Source of the DNA: Methylobacter sp.
GTDB lineage: Bacteria > Pseudomonadota > Gammaproteobacteria > Methylococcales > Methylomonadaceae
Length of the DNA stretch: 64,000 nt
NCBI GenBank assembly: GCA_030699385.1
Contig: JAUYMY010000033.1
Coordinates: forward strand, 1 to 64,000
Direction of reading: 5' to 3'
In this document: piece after piece, positions 45,410 to 53,881 of the stretch
How positions within the stretch are numbered: position 1 is the first letter of the stretch
Layout: each line of letters begins with the position of its first letter
Made by a program: the position numbers and the translations under genes
Notes under the pieces: generated by a model
Told to the model about the DNA's origin: nothing
Databases searched by the model: none
The model's input: the letters and a program-made list of their open reading frames with translations, nothing else

Positions 45410-46171
45410 ATGGATTTTTTAAGCGTCACCGGTATTTTGCTGGGTGTGGGTGCTGTTTTGCTGGGCGTGGTGCTGGATGGCGGCGACATCAGCTCATTGC
45501 TTAATGTACCGGCACTGGTTGTCGTATTTGGAGGAACGCTGGGGGCAACGCTTTTGCAATATCCTCCTGTCATTGTGGGGCGCAGCATCAAAATGCTAGC
45601 CTGGGTGCTGGTGCCGAAAAAGACTAATCTGATTGCGTTAATTGACAAGGTCGATTACTGGAGCCATCTGGCACGAAAAGATGGTCTGTTAGGCTTTGAA
45701 AATCAGCTACTTGAGGAAGACGATGGGTTTGTAAAAAAAGGCCTGCAACTGCTGGCTGACGGAAATAATGCCAATGTCATCCGTGAGATATTGGAATTGG
45801 ATATGTATGCCAAGGAAAATATGGACTTACAGGCGGCCGGATTGTACGAAGCGATGGGCGGTTACGCGCCGACTATCGGTATACTCGGCGCTGTCATGGG
45901 CTTGATTCATGTGATGCAGAACCTGACTAACCCAGAGCTGTTAGGTCAAGGCATAGCGACCGCTTTTGTCGCAACCATCTATGGCGTAGGGGCGGCCAAC
46001 CTGATTTTTTTACCGATTGCCAATAAATTAAAGGCTTATGCGCAGGAATTGAGCCAAGTTCGCGAGATTCTGGCAGAGGGCTTTATCGCAATTGCCGGCG
46101 GGGAAAACCCAAGAAATATCAAGCTGAAACTGAGCGGCTATTTGCATGACGGCTATAAAGACAAAGACTAG
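45410..46171 (+). CDS. motC: flagellar motor stator protein MotA family (MotC-like)
   Basis: A 253-residue stator protein with four membrane helices. VPALVVVFGGTLGATLLQYP and MGGYAPTIGILGAVMGLIHV (helices 3-4 region with the conserved proline) are typical of the MotC/PomA branch. Ion selectivity cannot be told from the sequence by eye. It overlaps motD by 26 bp. Confidence 0.92.
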   Translation: MDFLSVTGILLGVGAVLLGVVLDGGDISSLLNVPALVVVFGGTLGATLLQYPPVIVGRSIKMLAWVLVPKKTNLIALIDKVDYWSHLARKDGLLGFENQLLEEDDGFVKKGLQLLADGNNANVIREILELDMYAKENMDLQAAGLYEAMGGYAPTIGILGAVMGLIHVMQNLTNPELLGQGIATAFVATIYGVGAANLIFLPIANKLKAYAQELSQVREILAEGFIAIAGGENPRNIKLKLSGYLHDGYKDKD

Positions 46172-47024
46172 ACAAATCGGGCGCAGAAAAAGAGTAGTAG
46201 GGAGCACCAACAATCATGACCGATGGCTGGTGTCTTATGCCGATTTTATTACCTTGTTGTTCGCCTTTTTTGTGGTGATGTATGCCATCTCTTCAGTCAA
46301 TGAAGGCAAGTACAAGACCCTGTCCGATTCTTTGGGCGTCGCCTTTTCAAACAAAGAACAACCGAGTCATCTGCACGACCCCATTCCGATAGGGTCGGCG
46401 CCAACAACCCTACAGCCTATTCCCTTAGAAAATCCCGCTACGGCGGAGGTTGAAAAAAGGCGCGAACTGAGCGAGGAAATCTTAAAAGAAAGGAAGCGCT
46501 TAGGCGAGGTATCCGAGCAATTTGAACAGGTTTTGGCGCCTTTTATTGATGATAATCTGGTTTCAGTCAAGAAAAATGATTATTGGATAGAACTGGAAAT
46601 GAACAGCGAAATGCTGTTCTTGAGCGGCGAGGCAGCATTATCGAAAAAAGCGCTGCCGGTGCTGAAAAAGATTGCCGAAGTGATTAAGCCGCTACCGAAC
46701 ATGGTTAATATTGAAGGCCATACCGATAATATTCCTATCGATAACGCAAAATTCAGGTCGAACTGGGACTTGTCCTCTGCCCGTGCCACCAGCGTCGTAC
46801 ACGAGTTGGTTAAGGAGGGGATTAATCCGCTGCGTTTATCAGCCATCGGTTATGGCGAATTTCACCCCATCGACGACAATGCGATAGCGCAAGGGCGCTT
46901 TAACAACAGGCGGGTGATGTTGGTTTTAATGGCGCAGGCATTTGCCCGTTATGGCGCTAATGATGAAGAGCGCGCTAAATTATTGAATCTGGCTCCGACC
47001 GCGCCGAGTGACGGTCAACCCTGA
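46146..47024 (+). CDS. motD: flagellar motor stator protein MotB family (MotD-like)
   Basis: A 292-residue protein with one membrane helix (about 28-50) carrying the ion-binding Asp in WLVSYADFITLLFAFFVVMY, a linker, and an OmpA-type peptidoglycan-binding domain (about 165-275; VNIEGHTDNIPIDNAKFRSN, SSARATSVVHELV, NRRVMLVL). It pairs with the MotC-like protein. The start inside motC at 46146 keeps the basic N-terminus usual in MotB. Confidence 0.93.
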   Translation: MTAIKTKTRQIGRRKRVVGSTNNHDRWLVSYADFITLLFAFFVVMYAISSVNEGKYKTLSDSLGVAFSNKEQPSHLHDPIPIGSAPTTLQPIPLENPATAEVEKRRELSEEILKERKRLGEVSEQFEQVLAPFIDDNLVSVKKNDYWIELEMNSEMLFLSGEAALSKKALPVLKKIAEVIKPLPNMVNIEGHTDNIPIDNAKFRSNWDLSSARATSVVHELVKEGINPLRLSAIGYGEFHPIDDNAIAQGRFNNRRVMLVLMAQAFARYGANDEERAKLLNLAPTAPSDGQP

Positions 47025-47092
47025 TTCGATTAACATAACGCAAAATGACTGCTAATATTAATGCGCACTGACGCCAGTCAGAGGAGGCCGTT

Positions 47093-47251
47093 ATGCTGGA
47101 CATACAACCTGTATCACCTTATTCGCCCGTGGTTAAACCGAAAAAAATTAACAGAGATGACGAGCGCCCGGACAATCAGCAACGCAAGAAAAAACAACAA
47201 AAGCAAAAACCTGATGCCGAATCCCTACACCATATTGATGAAATTGTTTGA
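47093..47251 (+). CDS. 52-residue protein between motD and the DUF2802 gene
   Basis: ATG 47093 is preceded by GAGGAGG at 47081-47087, one of the best ribosome-binding sites in the window, and the frame ends at TGA 47249-47251, sharing a base with the next ATG. The peptide starts MLDIQPVSPYSPVVKPKKIN, has a Lys/Gln-rich centre and ends SLHHIDEIV. It is hydrophilic with no signal or membrane segment. The 65-residue ORF in another frame here (47061-47258) is a shadow. Its function is unknown; it is inferred to act with the motor genes. Confidence 0.7.
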   Translation: MLDIQPVSPYSPVVKPKKINRDDERPDNQQRKKKQQKQKPDAESLHHIDEIV

Positions 47252-47679
47252 TGAATAACTTATTGATGACGGCTCTGATTATTGAGAGCGTGATGATAGT
47301 CATTATAGTTGTGCTGTTATTGTGGCTGTTTCGCGCTCAGGCAAAGCTTAAACGTGATTATCAAAGCCTTCGCGATAGCGTCCACGGCAATGGCAACGAT
47401 ATTGCCGGCTTGTGTTCGGCGGCGTTGGCGGTCGATAGTCGGATAGCGGCGGTCGACAAGCGGATTACTGCCACTAATGGGCTGATTGATGATTTGGCGG
47501 CAAAAATCGGCGAAGTGGAACAACTAGGCCAGTTAGCTCAGCCGGACCATCCGTACAGCGTCGACATCCGTAAAGTAAGAAGTGGCGCCAGTGTTGATGA
47601 GTTAATGCACAATTCAGGGCTTAGCCATGACGAGGCGGCCTTGTTAATCCGCTTGCACGGCGGCAAAATCGAGCAGTAA
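47251..47679 (+). CDS. DUF2802 family membrane protein
   Basis: A 142-residue protein with one N-terminal membrane helix (about 5-29), a coiled-coil-like region with repeated Ala/Asp heptads (about 33-90) and a C-terminal domain (SGASVDELMHNSGLSHDEAA) with a helix-turn-helix look. This matches DUF2802, found at the end of Pseudomonas-type flagellar/chemotaxis clusters. Role unknown. ATG 47251 overlaps the preceding stop. A strong terminator follows. Confidence 0.8.
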   Translation: MNNLLMTALIIESVMIVIIVVLLLWLFRAQAKLKRDYQSLRDSVHGNGNDIAGLCSAALAVDSRIAAVDKRITATNGLIDDLAAKIGEVEQLGQLAQPDHPYSVDIRKVRSGASVDELMHNSGLSHDEAALLIRLHGGKIEQ

Positions 47680-47692
47680 AAATCACTCCATT

Positions 47693-47730
47693 AAAAAAGC
47701 CCGGTTAACCAACATTAACCGGGCTTTTTT
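47693..47730 (+). terminator. Rho-independent terminator ending the flagellar run
   Basis: A perfect 16-bp stem (AAAAAAGCCCGGTTAA and its complement) around CCAACA, ending in T6, 13 bases after the DUF2802 stop. Confidence 0.92.
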
Positions 47731-47769
47731 GATGAGCGAAGATAAAACTACTCAGCGAAAAAAAGAAAT

Positions 47770-47872
47770 AGAACACGGATGGCCACTGATGAAACGGATA
47801 ATCACTGATTAAAAGCACGGTATATTTTAAAGAAAACCGTGTAAATCCGTCCCATCTGTGTAATCCGTGTTC
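47770..47872. repeat. ACACGGAT/ATCCGTGT intergenic repeat
   Basis: GAACACGGAT opens and ATCCGTGTTC closes a partly symmetric stretch with internal CACGG/CCGTG and ACGGATAATCAC units. It lies between the flagellar terminator and the convergent Bax-inhibitor gene. This type of repeat is frequent in proteobacterial intergenic DNA. Confidence 0.55.
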
Positions 47873-47907
47873 TTTTTTAGCATAGGCTGAGTCTTTACGG
47901 CCGAAGT

Positions 47908-48576
47908 TTAATCTTCGCCGCTGAATACGCCCAGCAGTTGCAACAAGCTTAAAAATAGATTGTAGATAGACACATATAAAGACACCGTGGCTAAAATGTA
48001 GTTAGTTTCGCCGCCGTGTATGATGGCGCTAGTTTGGAATAAAATCATGCCCGACATCAGCAGGATAAACATTGCCGACACCGCCAGCGATAAGGCCGGG
48101 ATAGAGAAAAACAGCGCGCCCAGTCCCGCCAAAAAGGCGACTAAAATGCCAACCATCAAGAAACCGCCCATGAAGCTGAAATCTTTGCGGGTGGTTAAGG
48201 CGTAGCCGGAAAGTCCGAGGAAGATCACGCCGGTGCCGCCTAATGCGGTCATAATCAGTTCATGGCCGTTGCTGAACATTTTAAGATACATCGTTAAAAT
48301 AGGCCCGAGTGTCAGTCCCATAAAGCCGGTTAAGGCAAAAACAAACACCAGTCCTAGCGCGCTGTTGCTGAATTTTGTGGTTAAAAACAATAGGCCGAAA
48401 TAGCCGACTAAGGTAATGATTGGGCCGACAGGCGGCAAATTCATCGCCATCGCGACACCGGCTGTCATCGCGCTGAAAAGTAAGGTCATGGACAGCAACA
48501 AATAGGTATTTTTCAGGACTTTATTGGTTGCCAGAATACTGGCTTCTACAGGCGAAATAGCGGTATTTACTTTCAT
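47908..48576 (-). CDS. Bax inhibitor-1/YccA family membrane protein
   Basis: A 222-residue inner-membrane protein with seven predicted helices. The sequence NKVLKNTYLLLSMTLLFSAM at the start and the C-terminal Asp-containing tail (GVFSGED) fit the BI-1/YccA family; YccA interacts with the FtsH protease in E. coli. A YccA-like role in membrane protein quality control is inferred. Confidence 0.9.
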   Translation of the reverse strand: MKVNTAISPVEASILATNKVLKNTYLLLSMTLLFSAMTAGVAMAMNLPPVGPIITLVGYFGLLFLTTKFSNSALGLVFVFALTGFMGLTLGPILTMYLKMFSNGHELIMTALGGTGVIFLGLSGYALTTRKDFSFMGGFLMVGILVAFLAGLGALFFSIPALSLAVSAMFILLMSGMILFQTSAIIHGGETNYILATVSLYVSIYNLFLSLLQLLGVFSGED

Positions 48577-48701
48577 TTTATGTGGATTCCTTAAAAATAA
48601 AGGGTTAAAGACGGTTTAATCTTACAAGAGTTTGACGGCGTTGGTAATAATATTTAGTAGAATAGACCTTATTAAAACTGATTTTTTGATGGGCTTAAAC
48701 A

Positions 48702-49097
48702 ATGACAGAGCAGATAACAACGACACCTTATGATTTGATAGGTCAACAAGCCGCCTTACAAACGCTTGTTGAGCGGTTTTATTTTTTTATGGATACTATG
48801 CCTGAAGCCGCTGCCATTCGGGCGATGCACGCAGCTGATTTGTCGTCGGCGCGGATGAAATTGTTTAAATTTTTGTCGGGTTGGCTAGGCGGCCCCGATT
48901 TGTTTGTACAGGAATACGGGCATCCCCGCTTGCGTCAGCGCCATTTTCCTTTTGCCATTAATACGGCGGCGCGCGATCAGTGGATGTTGTGCATGAATAA
49001 AGCGCTCGATGAAGTCAGCATGGATGCGCAATTCAGGGTCAATTTAACCGAGGCATTGCAACATTTAGCCACGCACATGATTAATCAGGATGAATAA
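48702..49097 (+). CDS. group II truncated haemoglobin
   Basis: A 131-residue globin-like protein. VERFYFFMDTMPEAAAIRAM holds the B/CD-region aromatics, and KFLSGWLGGPDLFVQEYGHP RLRQRHFPF (E-F helices) holds the proximal His; the G-helix Trp is in RDQWMLCMNKAL. Group II trHbs bind O2 and may handle NO or oxidative stress. Transcribed away from the Bax-inhibitor gene. Confidence 0.88.
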   Translation: MTEQITTTPYDLIGQQAALQTLVERFYFFMDTMPEAAAIRAMHAADLSSARMKLFKFLSGWLGGPDLFVQEYGHPRLRQRHFPFAINTAARDQWMLCMNKALDEVSMDAQFRVNLTEALQHLATHMINQDE

Positions 49098-49136
49098 GCC
49101 GCGTCATCGTGGTTAATTTTTACGAGAGTAGCCGTT

Positions 49137-49853
49137 ATTTCAAATTCAGCCTTTTGTTATCAAATTCGGCGCAGCCCACGCGCCGTCAAAACACGCATTA
49201 TCGTCACGCCTGGTCATGTTGAAGTGGTGGCGCCGACGCACGTTGCCGAGCGGCATATCCATCAATTTGTGCAAGCCAAGCAGCAGTGGATAGAGCAGGC
49301 GCTGGCTAAAATCGAAGCAAAACAGGGGCAGCAATCTCTGGCGCCGGCTGTTTATGGGCACGGCGTTGATATTCCGTATCAAGGCGCTACCTATAAATTG
49401 ACGGTGCGGGCAAGTGGCGTAACCGCCATCACCATCGCATTCGATCAGGAATTGATAGCTTATATGCCGGAGGCGCTGGCGTTGAAAGAGCACAGCGCCG
49501 AGCTTAAAACCGCGTTAACTCAGTGGATGAAACAGCAGGCGCAGCAGCAGGTTGAACGCTTGGTCAAACAGCACGGCGCCACCCGGCAATTGTTTCCTCA
49601 GGCGGTCAGAATTAAAACCCAAAAAAGCCGCTGGGGCAGTTGCGGTATCCGTAACGACATTAATATCAATTGGTTGTTAATTATCGCGCCGCCCGACGTG
49701 CTGGAATATGTGGTGGTACATGAGCTGTGCCATATTAAAATTAGAAACCACTCGGCGCATTTTTGGGCTTTAGTGGCCGAACATTTGCCGGATTATCAAA
49801 GCCGAAGGCGCTGGCTGAAGCAGCACGGCAGCCGTTTGATGCAGGGTTTGTAA
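49137..49853 (+). CDS. YgjP-type zinc metallopeptidase with apparent ATT start
   Basis: A SprT/YgjP-like (DUF45) protein with the zinc motif HELCHIKIRNHSAHFW (HExxH and a third His) and KTQKSRWGSCGIRNDININW before it. The in-frame GTG at 49224 gives 209 residues but drops a stretch (YQIRRSPRAVKTRIIVTPGH) that matches the conserved N-terminus of the family. The frame is open back to a stop at 49095-49097 and contains no ATG, GTG or TTG. ATT 49137, with GAGAG about 9 nt upstream, is the best candidate and gives 238 residues. A sequencing error is the alternative. Confidence 0.8.
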   Translation: MSNSAFCYQIRRSPRAVKTRIIVTPGHVEVVAPTHVAERHIHQFVQAKQQWIEQALAKIEAKQGQQSLAPAVYGHGVDIPYQGATYKLTVRASGVTAITIAFDQELIAYMPEALALKEHSAELKTALTQWMKQQAQQQVERLVKQHGATRQLFPQAVRIKTQKSRWGSCGIRNDININWLLIIAPPDVLEYVVVHELCHIKIRNHSAHFWALVAEHLPDYQSRRRWLKQHGSRLMQGL

Positions 49854-49862
49854 TTGGGGACT

Positions 49863-50126
49863 TTAATCTCGATGCCTGTCTGCCATTGTTTTTAGTTTTT
49901 GAGATTTCAGATAAATGGTATCGGGGCAAAAATCAATATCATCGAGCCAACATACGGTGCCGTGGGCCGCTTTTACCAAAGAAAAAAAACCTTTATCGCG
50001 CAATCTATTAAAAGCGGGATAATCTAAATAAGGCGTAACATCAAAAATACCCGACTCACCACTGCTAAATGTAATCAGTAATTGATGGTTCTCTAAAGCC
50101 TCTACATTAATAACACGTGGATTCAT
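49863..50126 (-). CDS. DUF2442 family protein
   Basis: An 87-residue protein when started at 50126 (MNPRVINVEALENHQLLITF), the family length; an ATG at 50171 would overlap the upstream gene by 35 bp. SGIFDVTPYLDYPAFNRLRD and WLDDIDFCPDTIYLKS are DUF2442 marks. DUF2442 genes commonly pair with DUF4160 genes, as here, and the pair is often described as toxin-antitoxin-like without proof of function. Confidence 0.85.
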   Translation of the reverse strand: MNPRVINVEALENHQLLITFSSGESGIFDVTPYLDYPAFNRLRDKGFFSLVKAAHGTVCWLDDIDFCPDTIYLKSQKLKTMADRHRD

Positions 50127-50136
50127 GGCAGATAAC

Positions 50137-50406
50137 TCAACGTAACGGTTCAATTTTAAATGTTGGTTCACCGCGAACAGCTAATTTCCAGTCAGCGAGT
50201 AGTTCTTCTTCATGAATAATCATCCACACTTGTACCATTTTAAGTTTCTTCGGAGGCAAATTACCACTGAGTAACTCACCATCTGGAATTCTTAACACGG
50301 CATTAAAATCCTGATACTCAACATGGATGTGCGGTGATTGATGATGATCAATATCTTTGAAATACATCATCACTAGAATCCCATAAAACATACTGATCGT
50401 TGGCAT
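50137..50406 (-). CDS. DUF4160 family protein
   Basis: An 89-residue protein: MPTISMFYGILVMMYFKDID is the standard DUF4160 start and HHQSPHIHVEYQDFNAVLRI the core. It lies 10 bp upstream of the DUF2442 gene in the same direction. Function unproven; a stabilising two-gene cassette is the usual suggestion. Confidence 0.87.
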   Translation of the reverse strand: MPTISMFYGILVMMYFKDIDHHQSPHIHVEYQDFNAVLRIPDGELLSGNLPPKKLKMVQVWMIIHEEELLADWKLAVRGEPTFKIEPLR

Positions 50407-50480
50407 TACTTATCTCCATAGGTTTAGAAAGTGTTTAATATAGCAAATTAAATTGAGCTAAGCGCATTTCTTATTTTAAT

Positions 50481-52685
50481 TCAGCGCCTTAAACAACGTT
50501 CAAACTCGACCGCCGGCACGGCTTTGCCGAACAAATAACCTTGATAATTGTGGCAGCCGTGAAAGGCCAAAAAGGCGCGTTGGGCTTCGGTTTCCACACC
50601 TTCTGCAATGATGTCCATGCCTAAGTTATTAGCCATGCTGATGATGATTTGCACGATGATAGTGTCTGCCGGTTTGATGCCGATGTTCTGCACAAAAGAC
50701 TGATCTATTTTCAGTTGATCAAAAGGCAGTTGCGATAAATAGGTCAGCGATGAATAACCGGTGCCGAAATCATCGATAGAAAAACTGACGCCGATGGCTT
50801 TGAGTATGGCTATTTTGGCAATGGTGTCTTCAATGTCTTCAAACACCAGATTCTCGGTAAACTCAAGTTTTAGCCGGTTGGCGTTGAGCGTGTTTTTTTC
50901 CAGCAATTCACGCAGATCTTCGGCAAAATCGGGTTGATGAAATTGGCGGGCGCTGACATTAACCGCCAACTGTAAATGACGTGTTCGCTGATCATTCTCC
51001 CATTGTTTAAGTTGGGTGCAGGCGGCTTCCAAGACCCAGTGTCCAATCGGCACGATCAAACCTATTTCTTCAGCTAAAGGCACAAATTCCAATGGCGGCA
51101 CCGAGCCGCGTTGCGGATGCTGCCAGCGTAACAGCGCTTCGGCGCCGATAATTTGCCCGTTGTTATGCGCTTGTTGTTGATAGTGCAATTGGAATTGATT
51201 TTTCGTCAGCGCATTGCGTAAATCGGCTTCTAAGGCGGCGCGAGCGCTGACAGCTTCCTGCATGTTCTGATCGAAAAAACGCAAGGTATTGCGGCCGGCG
51301 GCTTTAGCGCCGTACATGGCAATATCGGCGCGCTTCATTAATGCGCCAATACTAAGCTGATGATTGATGAACAGCGTGACCCCTATGCTCGGCGTATTTT
51401 GGTAGTCGTGATCAGTCAGCCGGTAGGATTGATTGAGCGCATGAATAATTTTTTCGCCGATCACTTTAGCCTTGGTCGCCGCTTCTTCGGCGTGTTCGCT
51501 AAGTTCTTCCAGCATCACCACAAACTCATCACCGCCCTGGCGCGATACCGTGTCGCCTTCGCGCACACAGCTAATCAGGCGTTGCGCCACTTGCTGCAAC
51601 AATACATCGCCCATGTCGTGGCCGAGATTGTCATTAAGCGATTTGAAATTATCCAGGTCAATAAACAGCAAGGCGCCGTATTTATGACTACGCGAGCTAC
51701 TGGCCAATGCCTGATGCAGGCGGTCCAGCAACAGCCGCCGATTGGGCAGCGTGGTCAGCGGATCGTAGTAGGCTAGGCGTTTGATTTCTTCTTCCGAGGC
51801 TTTGCGTTCCGATATATCGATGTGCATACAGACATAATGCGTGAGGCTGCCGGCGTCATTTTTTACTGCTGTTACAATCAGCCATTTGGGATAATTTTTG
51901 CCATCCTTGCACTGGTCCCATATTTCGCCCTGCCATGACCCCATACGCTCAACGCAGTCCCAGATATTGGTATAAAAGTTTTCAGCATGGCGTGCTGATT
52001 TGAAGGTGTAAGGCTGGCTTACCAGTTCCTGTGCGCTGTAGCCGGTGATGATAGTAAAGGCCTGATTGACGCGTAAAATTATCTTGTTGGCGTCGATAAT
52101 GGCAATGCCTTCCTGGGCTTCAAATGCCACGGCGGCAATGCGTAATTCTTGTTCGATACGCTTGCTTTCACTAATGTCGGTCAAGATGATGCGCAGTACC
52201 GGGGGTTGTTCATCAGGCATTAACGACAGGCAGTCAAGCCGGGCGGGAAATTGACCATCGCCGCGTTTAAACATCAGCTCGAAATTTTGTTGTTCGCCCG
52301 GATGTCGCAGTAATTCTTTCAGTAGAAAATAGGCGCGATCGCTGTCTTTAGGCGCCACCAAGTCGATAAAATAATGCTTGAGCAGGGTATCTCGTTCTAC
52401 GCCGAGTAAGCTCGCGGCGGTTAAATTAAGCATAATAATCTCGCCCTCAGCTGAGAGCGAGAGGTAGCCTACAGGGGCGAATTCATAAAGATTGCAGTAG
52501 CGTTTATGAGACCCCTCCAAGGCGGCGCGTGCCCGTTGTAATTCCTCATTTTGCATTTCCAGTTCAATCTGGTGTACTTGTAACTCATGCAGCAGCTGTT
52601 CTGAATGATTTAACGGTAGATCCGGTTGTTGCTGGGTTTTGATTGTGTTGTTCATGTAAACCCCTTGGTCAGGATGGCGGTTCAT
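50481..52685 (-). CDS. PAS-PAS-GGDEF-EAL cyclic di-GMP protein
   Basis: A 734-residue protein without membrane segments. Order: a helical N-terminus (about 20-62, rich in Glu/Gln), PAS (about 63-180), PAS with PAC (about 185-300), GGDEF (about 303-465; GGDEF intact at 384-388 with the inhibitory REGD site upstream) and EAL (about 485-732; EAL at 516-518, DDFGTGYSSL and the QLKID loop present). Both catalytic domains look active by sequence. Which activity prevails cannot be told. It is divergent from the pilus module. Confidence 0.9.
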   Translation of the reverse strand: MNRHPDQGVYMNNTIKTQQQPDLPLNHSEQLLHELQVHQIELEMQNEELQRARAALEGSHKRYCNLYEFAPVGYLSLSAEGEIIMLNLTAASLLGVERDTLLKHYFIDLVAPKDSDRAYFLLKELLRHPGEQQNFELMFKRGDGQFPARLDCLSLMPDEQPPVLRIILTDISESKRIEQELRIAAVAFEAQEGIAIIDANKIILRVNQAFTIITGYSAQELVSQPYTFKSARHAENFYTNIWDCVERMGSWQGEIWDQCKDGKNYPKWLIVTAVKNDAGSLTHYVCMHIDISERKASEEEIKRLAYYDPLTTLPNRRLLLDRLHQALASSSRSHKYGALLFIDLDNFKSLNDNLGHDMGDVLLQQVAQRLISCVREGDTVSRQGGDEFVVMLEELSEHAEEAATKAKVIGEKIIHALNQSYRLTDHDYQNTPSIGVTLFINHQLSIGALMKRADIAMYGAKAAGRNTLRFFDQNMQEAVSARAALEADLRNALTKNQFQLHYQQQAHNNGQIIGAEALLRWQHPQRGSVPPLEFVPLAEEIGLIVPIGHWVLEAACTQLKQWENDQRTRHLQLAVNVSARQFHQPDFAEDLRELLEKNTLNANRLKLEFTENLVFEDIEDTIAKIAILKAIGVSFSIDDFGTGYSSLTYLSQLPFDQLKIDQSFVQNIGIKPADTIIVQIIISMANNLGMDIIAEGVETEAQRAFLAFHGCHNYQGYLFGKAVPAVEFERCLRR

Positions 52686-52739
52686 AAATGCTAATCACAT
52701 CAAATTCTGCGGTAAAAATATATAGGTATAAAACGCAGG

Positions 52740-52797
52740 GCAAAGGTGCGGGACGTTATTTTGACTTGGGTTTGTGGCGGCGCTAAGCTGGCGCGAA
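52740..52797 (+). repeat. direct repeat flanking the pilus module, copy 1
   Basis: The first 30 bases (52740-52769, starting GCAAAGGTGCGGGACG) are identical to 57649-57678. After a one-base indel, TTTGTGGCGGCGCTAAGC is again shared, then a near-identical GGCGCGAA. Confidence 0.85.
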
Positions 52798-53069
52798 CAA
52801 TGGCAAGTGTTCAGTAATGCCACTTTTTCAAAGTGGGAAGCCTGATTCCAGTTCGTTTTAAACAGAGAGGGGGGAATAATTACAGCAAATCAACTTAGGT
52901 TTATAGGGTTTTTTTTGTTATGGGTTCCCTGGTGCTTACATTCTCATTCTGTATGTTTTAAACTTTCCGCTGGATTTATCGTTTGTTTCCTTAATCTTTT
53001 GAACTTTAGGCGGTTCACAGGTGGGGAGGCTCTCGATGATTCCCGTAATTGTCAAACTTTGTGAGCCCC

Positions 53070-53086
53070 CGGCAGAGCCGGGGAGT
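53070..53086. other. GC-rich hairpin upstream of pilW
   Basis: CCCCGGC-AGA-GCCGGGG is a perfect 7-bp stem about 85 bases before the pilW start. It has no T-run. It could be part of a structured leader or an old mobile-element end. Confidence 0.45.
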
Positions 53087-53169
53087 TACCCATGATTAAT
53101 TAAAGGCAGGCATCTCAATACGTCTATCGAATTATTTTAATCCGTTAACCCCTGTTCAAAGGTCAAACC

Positions 53170-53856
53170 ATGAATAAACAAACCGGCTTTACGCTGATAG
53201 AGTTAATGATTGCCTCGCTGCTAGGTTTAATCGTTGTTTCAGCGACCATCGCAATGTATGTCGGCACCGTCAGAGCCAGTACCGACACGCTGAATTCCGT
53301 ACACTTAAACCATGATCTGGATGCCGTCCTATCCCTAATCACCAATGACCTTAAGCGAGCGGGCTATTGGGGCGGCGCTGTTATTGGCGCAGATAGCTTG
53401 AATAATCCGTTCACCCTCGATACTGCTAATATCCAGGCTCCAGCGGCTTCGTGTATTTTATACAGCTACGATGCAGATGGTGACGGAGTGGTTGACGCCG
53501 ATGAATTTTATGGCTTTAGACTTAATGGCAGCAATATCGACATACGCCTTTCAGGGACAACAACCGCCGATTGTGCCGATGGCACCTGGAGCGCCATGAC
53601 AACGGAAGGAACCGTCAACGTCACTGCACTCACCTTTGCCACAACCTACAAATGTCTGAACGTTACCACCACGCTGTCTTATAACACGCCCTGTGCGGAT
53701 GTTACCGCAGGCAATCTGGCGACAGGCGAAAAAGCCGTTGAATCCCGCCGGATTGATATCGCTTTGACCGGGCAATTAGTGAACGATACCACCGTGACCA
53801 AAACACTCACTGACACCATTAAAGTCAGAGCCGACCGTGTTTTTATCCAACCGTAG
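53170..53856 (+). CDS. pilW: type IV pilus minor pilin PilW
   Basis: A 228-residue prepilin. The class III leader MNKQTG is followed by FTLIELMIASLLGLIVVSAT with the essential Glu at +5 and a hydrophobic helix. Minor pilins prime pilus assembly and help form the tip. The C-terminal part has four to five cysteines that may form a disulfide loop. First gene of pilW-pilX-pilV; no fimT precedes it. Confidence 0.85.
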   Translation: MNKQTGFTLIELMIASLLGLIVVSATIAMYVGTVRASTDTLNSVHLNHDLDAVLSLITNDLKRAGYWGGAVIGADSLNNPFTLDTANIQAPAASCILYSYDADGDGVVDADEFYGFRLNGSNIDIRLSGTTTADCADGTWSAMTTEGTVNVTALTFATTYKCLNVTTTLSYNTPCADVTAGNLATGEKAVESRRIDIALTGQLVNDTTVTKTLTDTIKVRADRVFIQP

Positions 53857-53881
53857 TTGCGCCAACTTCAAGGGCTGAATA

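Larger units (their letters stand above)
52686..53169. other. gap between the GGDEF-EAL gene and pilW
   Basis: These 484 bases hold the repeat at 52740-52797, a short hairpin TGGCA...TGCCA at 52801-52822, and a strong GC hairpin at 53070-53086. No ORF with coding character is seen. Promoters of both divergent units should lie here, but no clear consensus was found. Confidence 0.5.

Noticed and set aside
47061-47258. 65-codon ORF between motD and the DUF2802 gene
   Set aside because: It is a shadow of the 52-codon gene at 47093-47251, which has the strong ribosome-binding site and the stop-start overlap.
53030-53100. Possible cyclic di-GMP riboswitch upstream of pilW
   Set aside because: A GC hairpin followed by GAGTTACCC recalls part of the GEMM consensus, but the paired receptor helices and the conserved core could not be traced.
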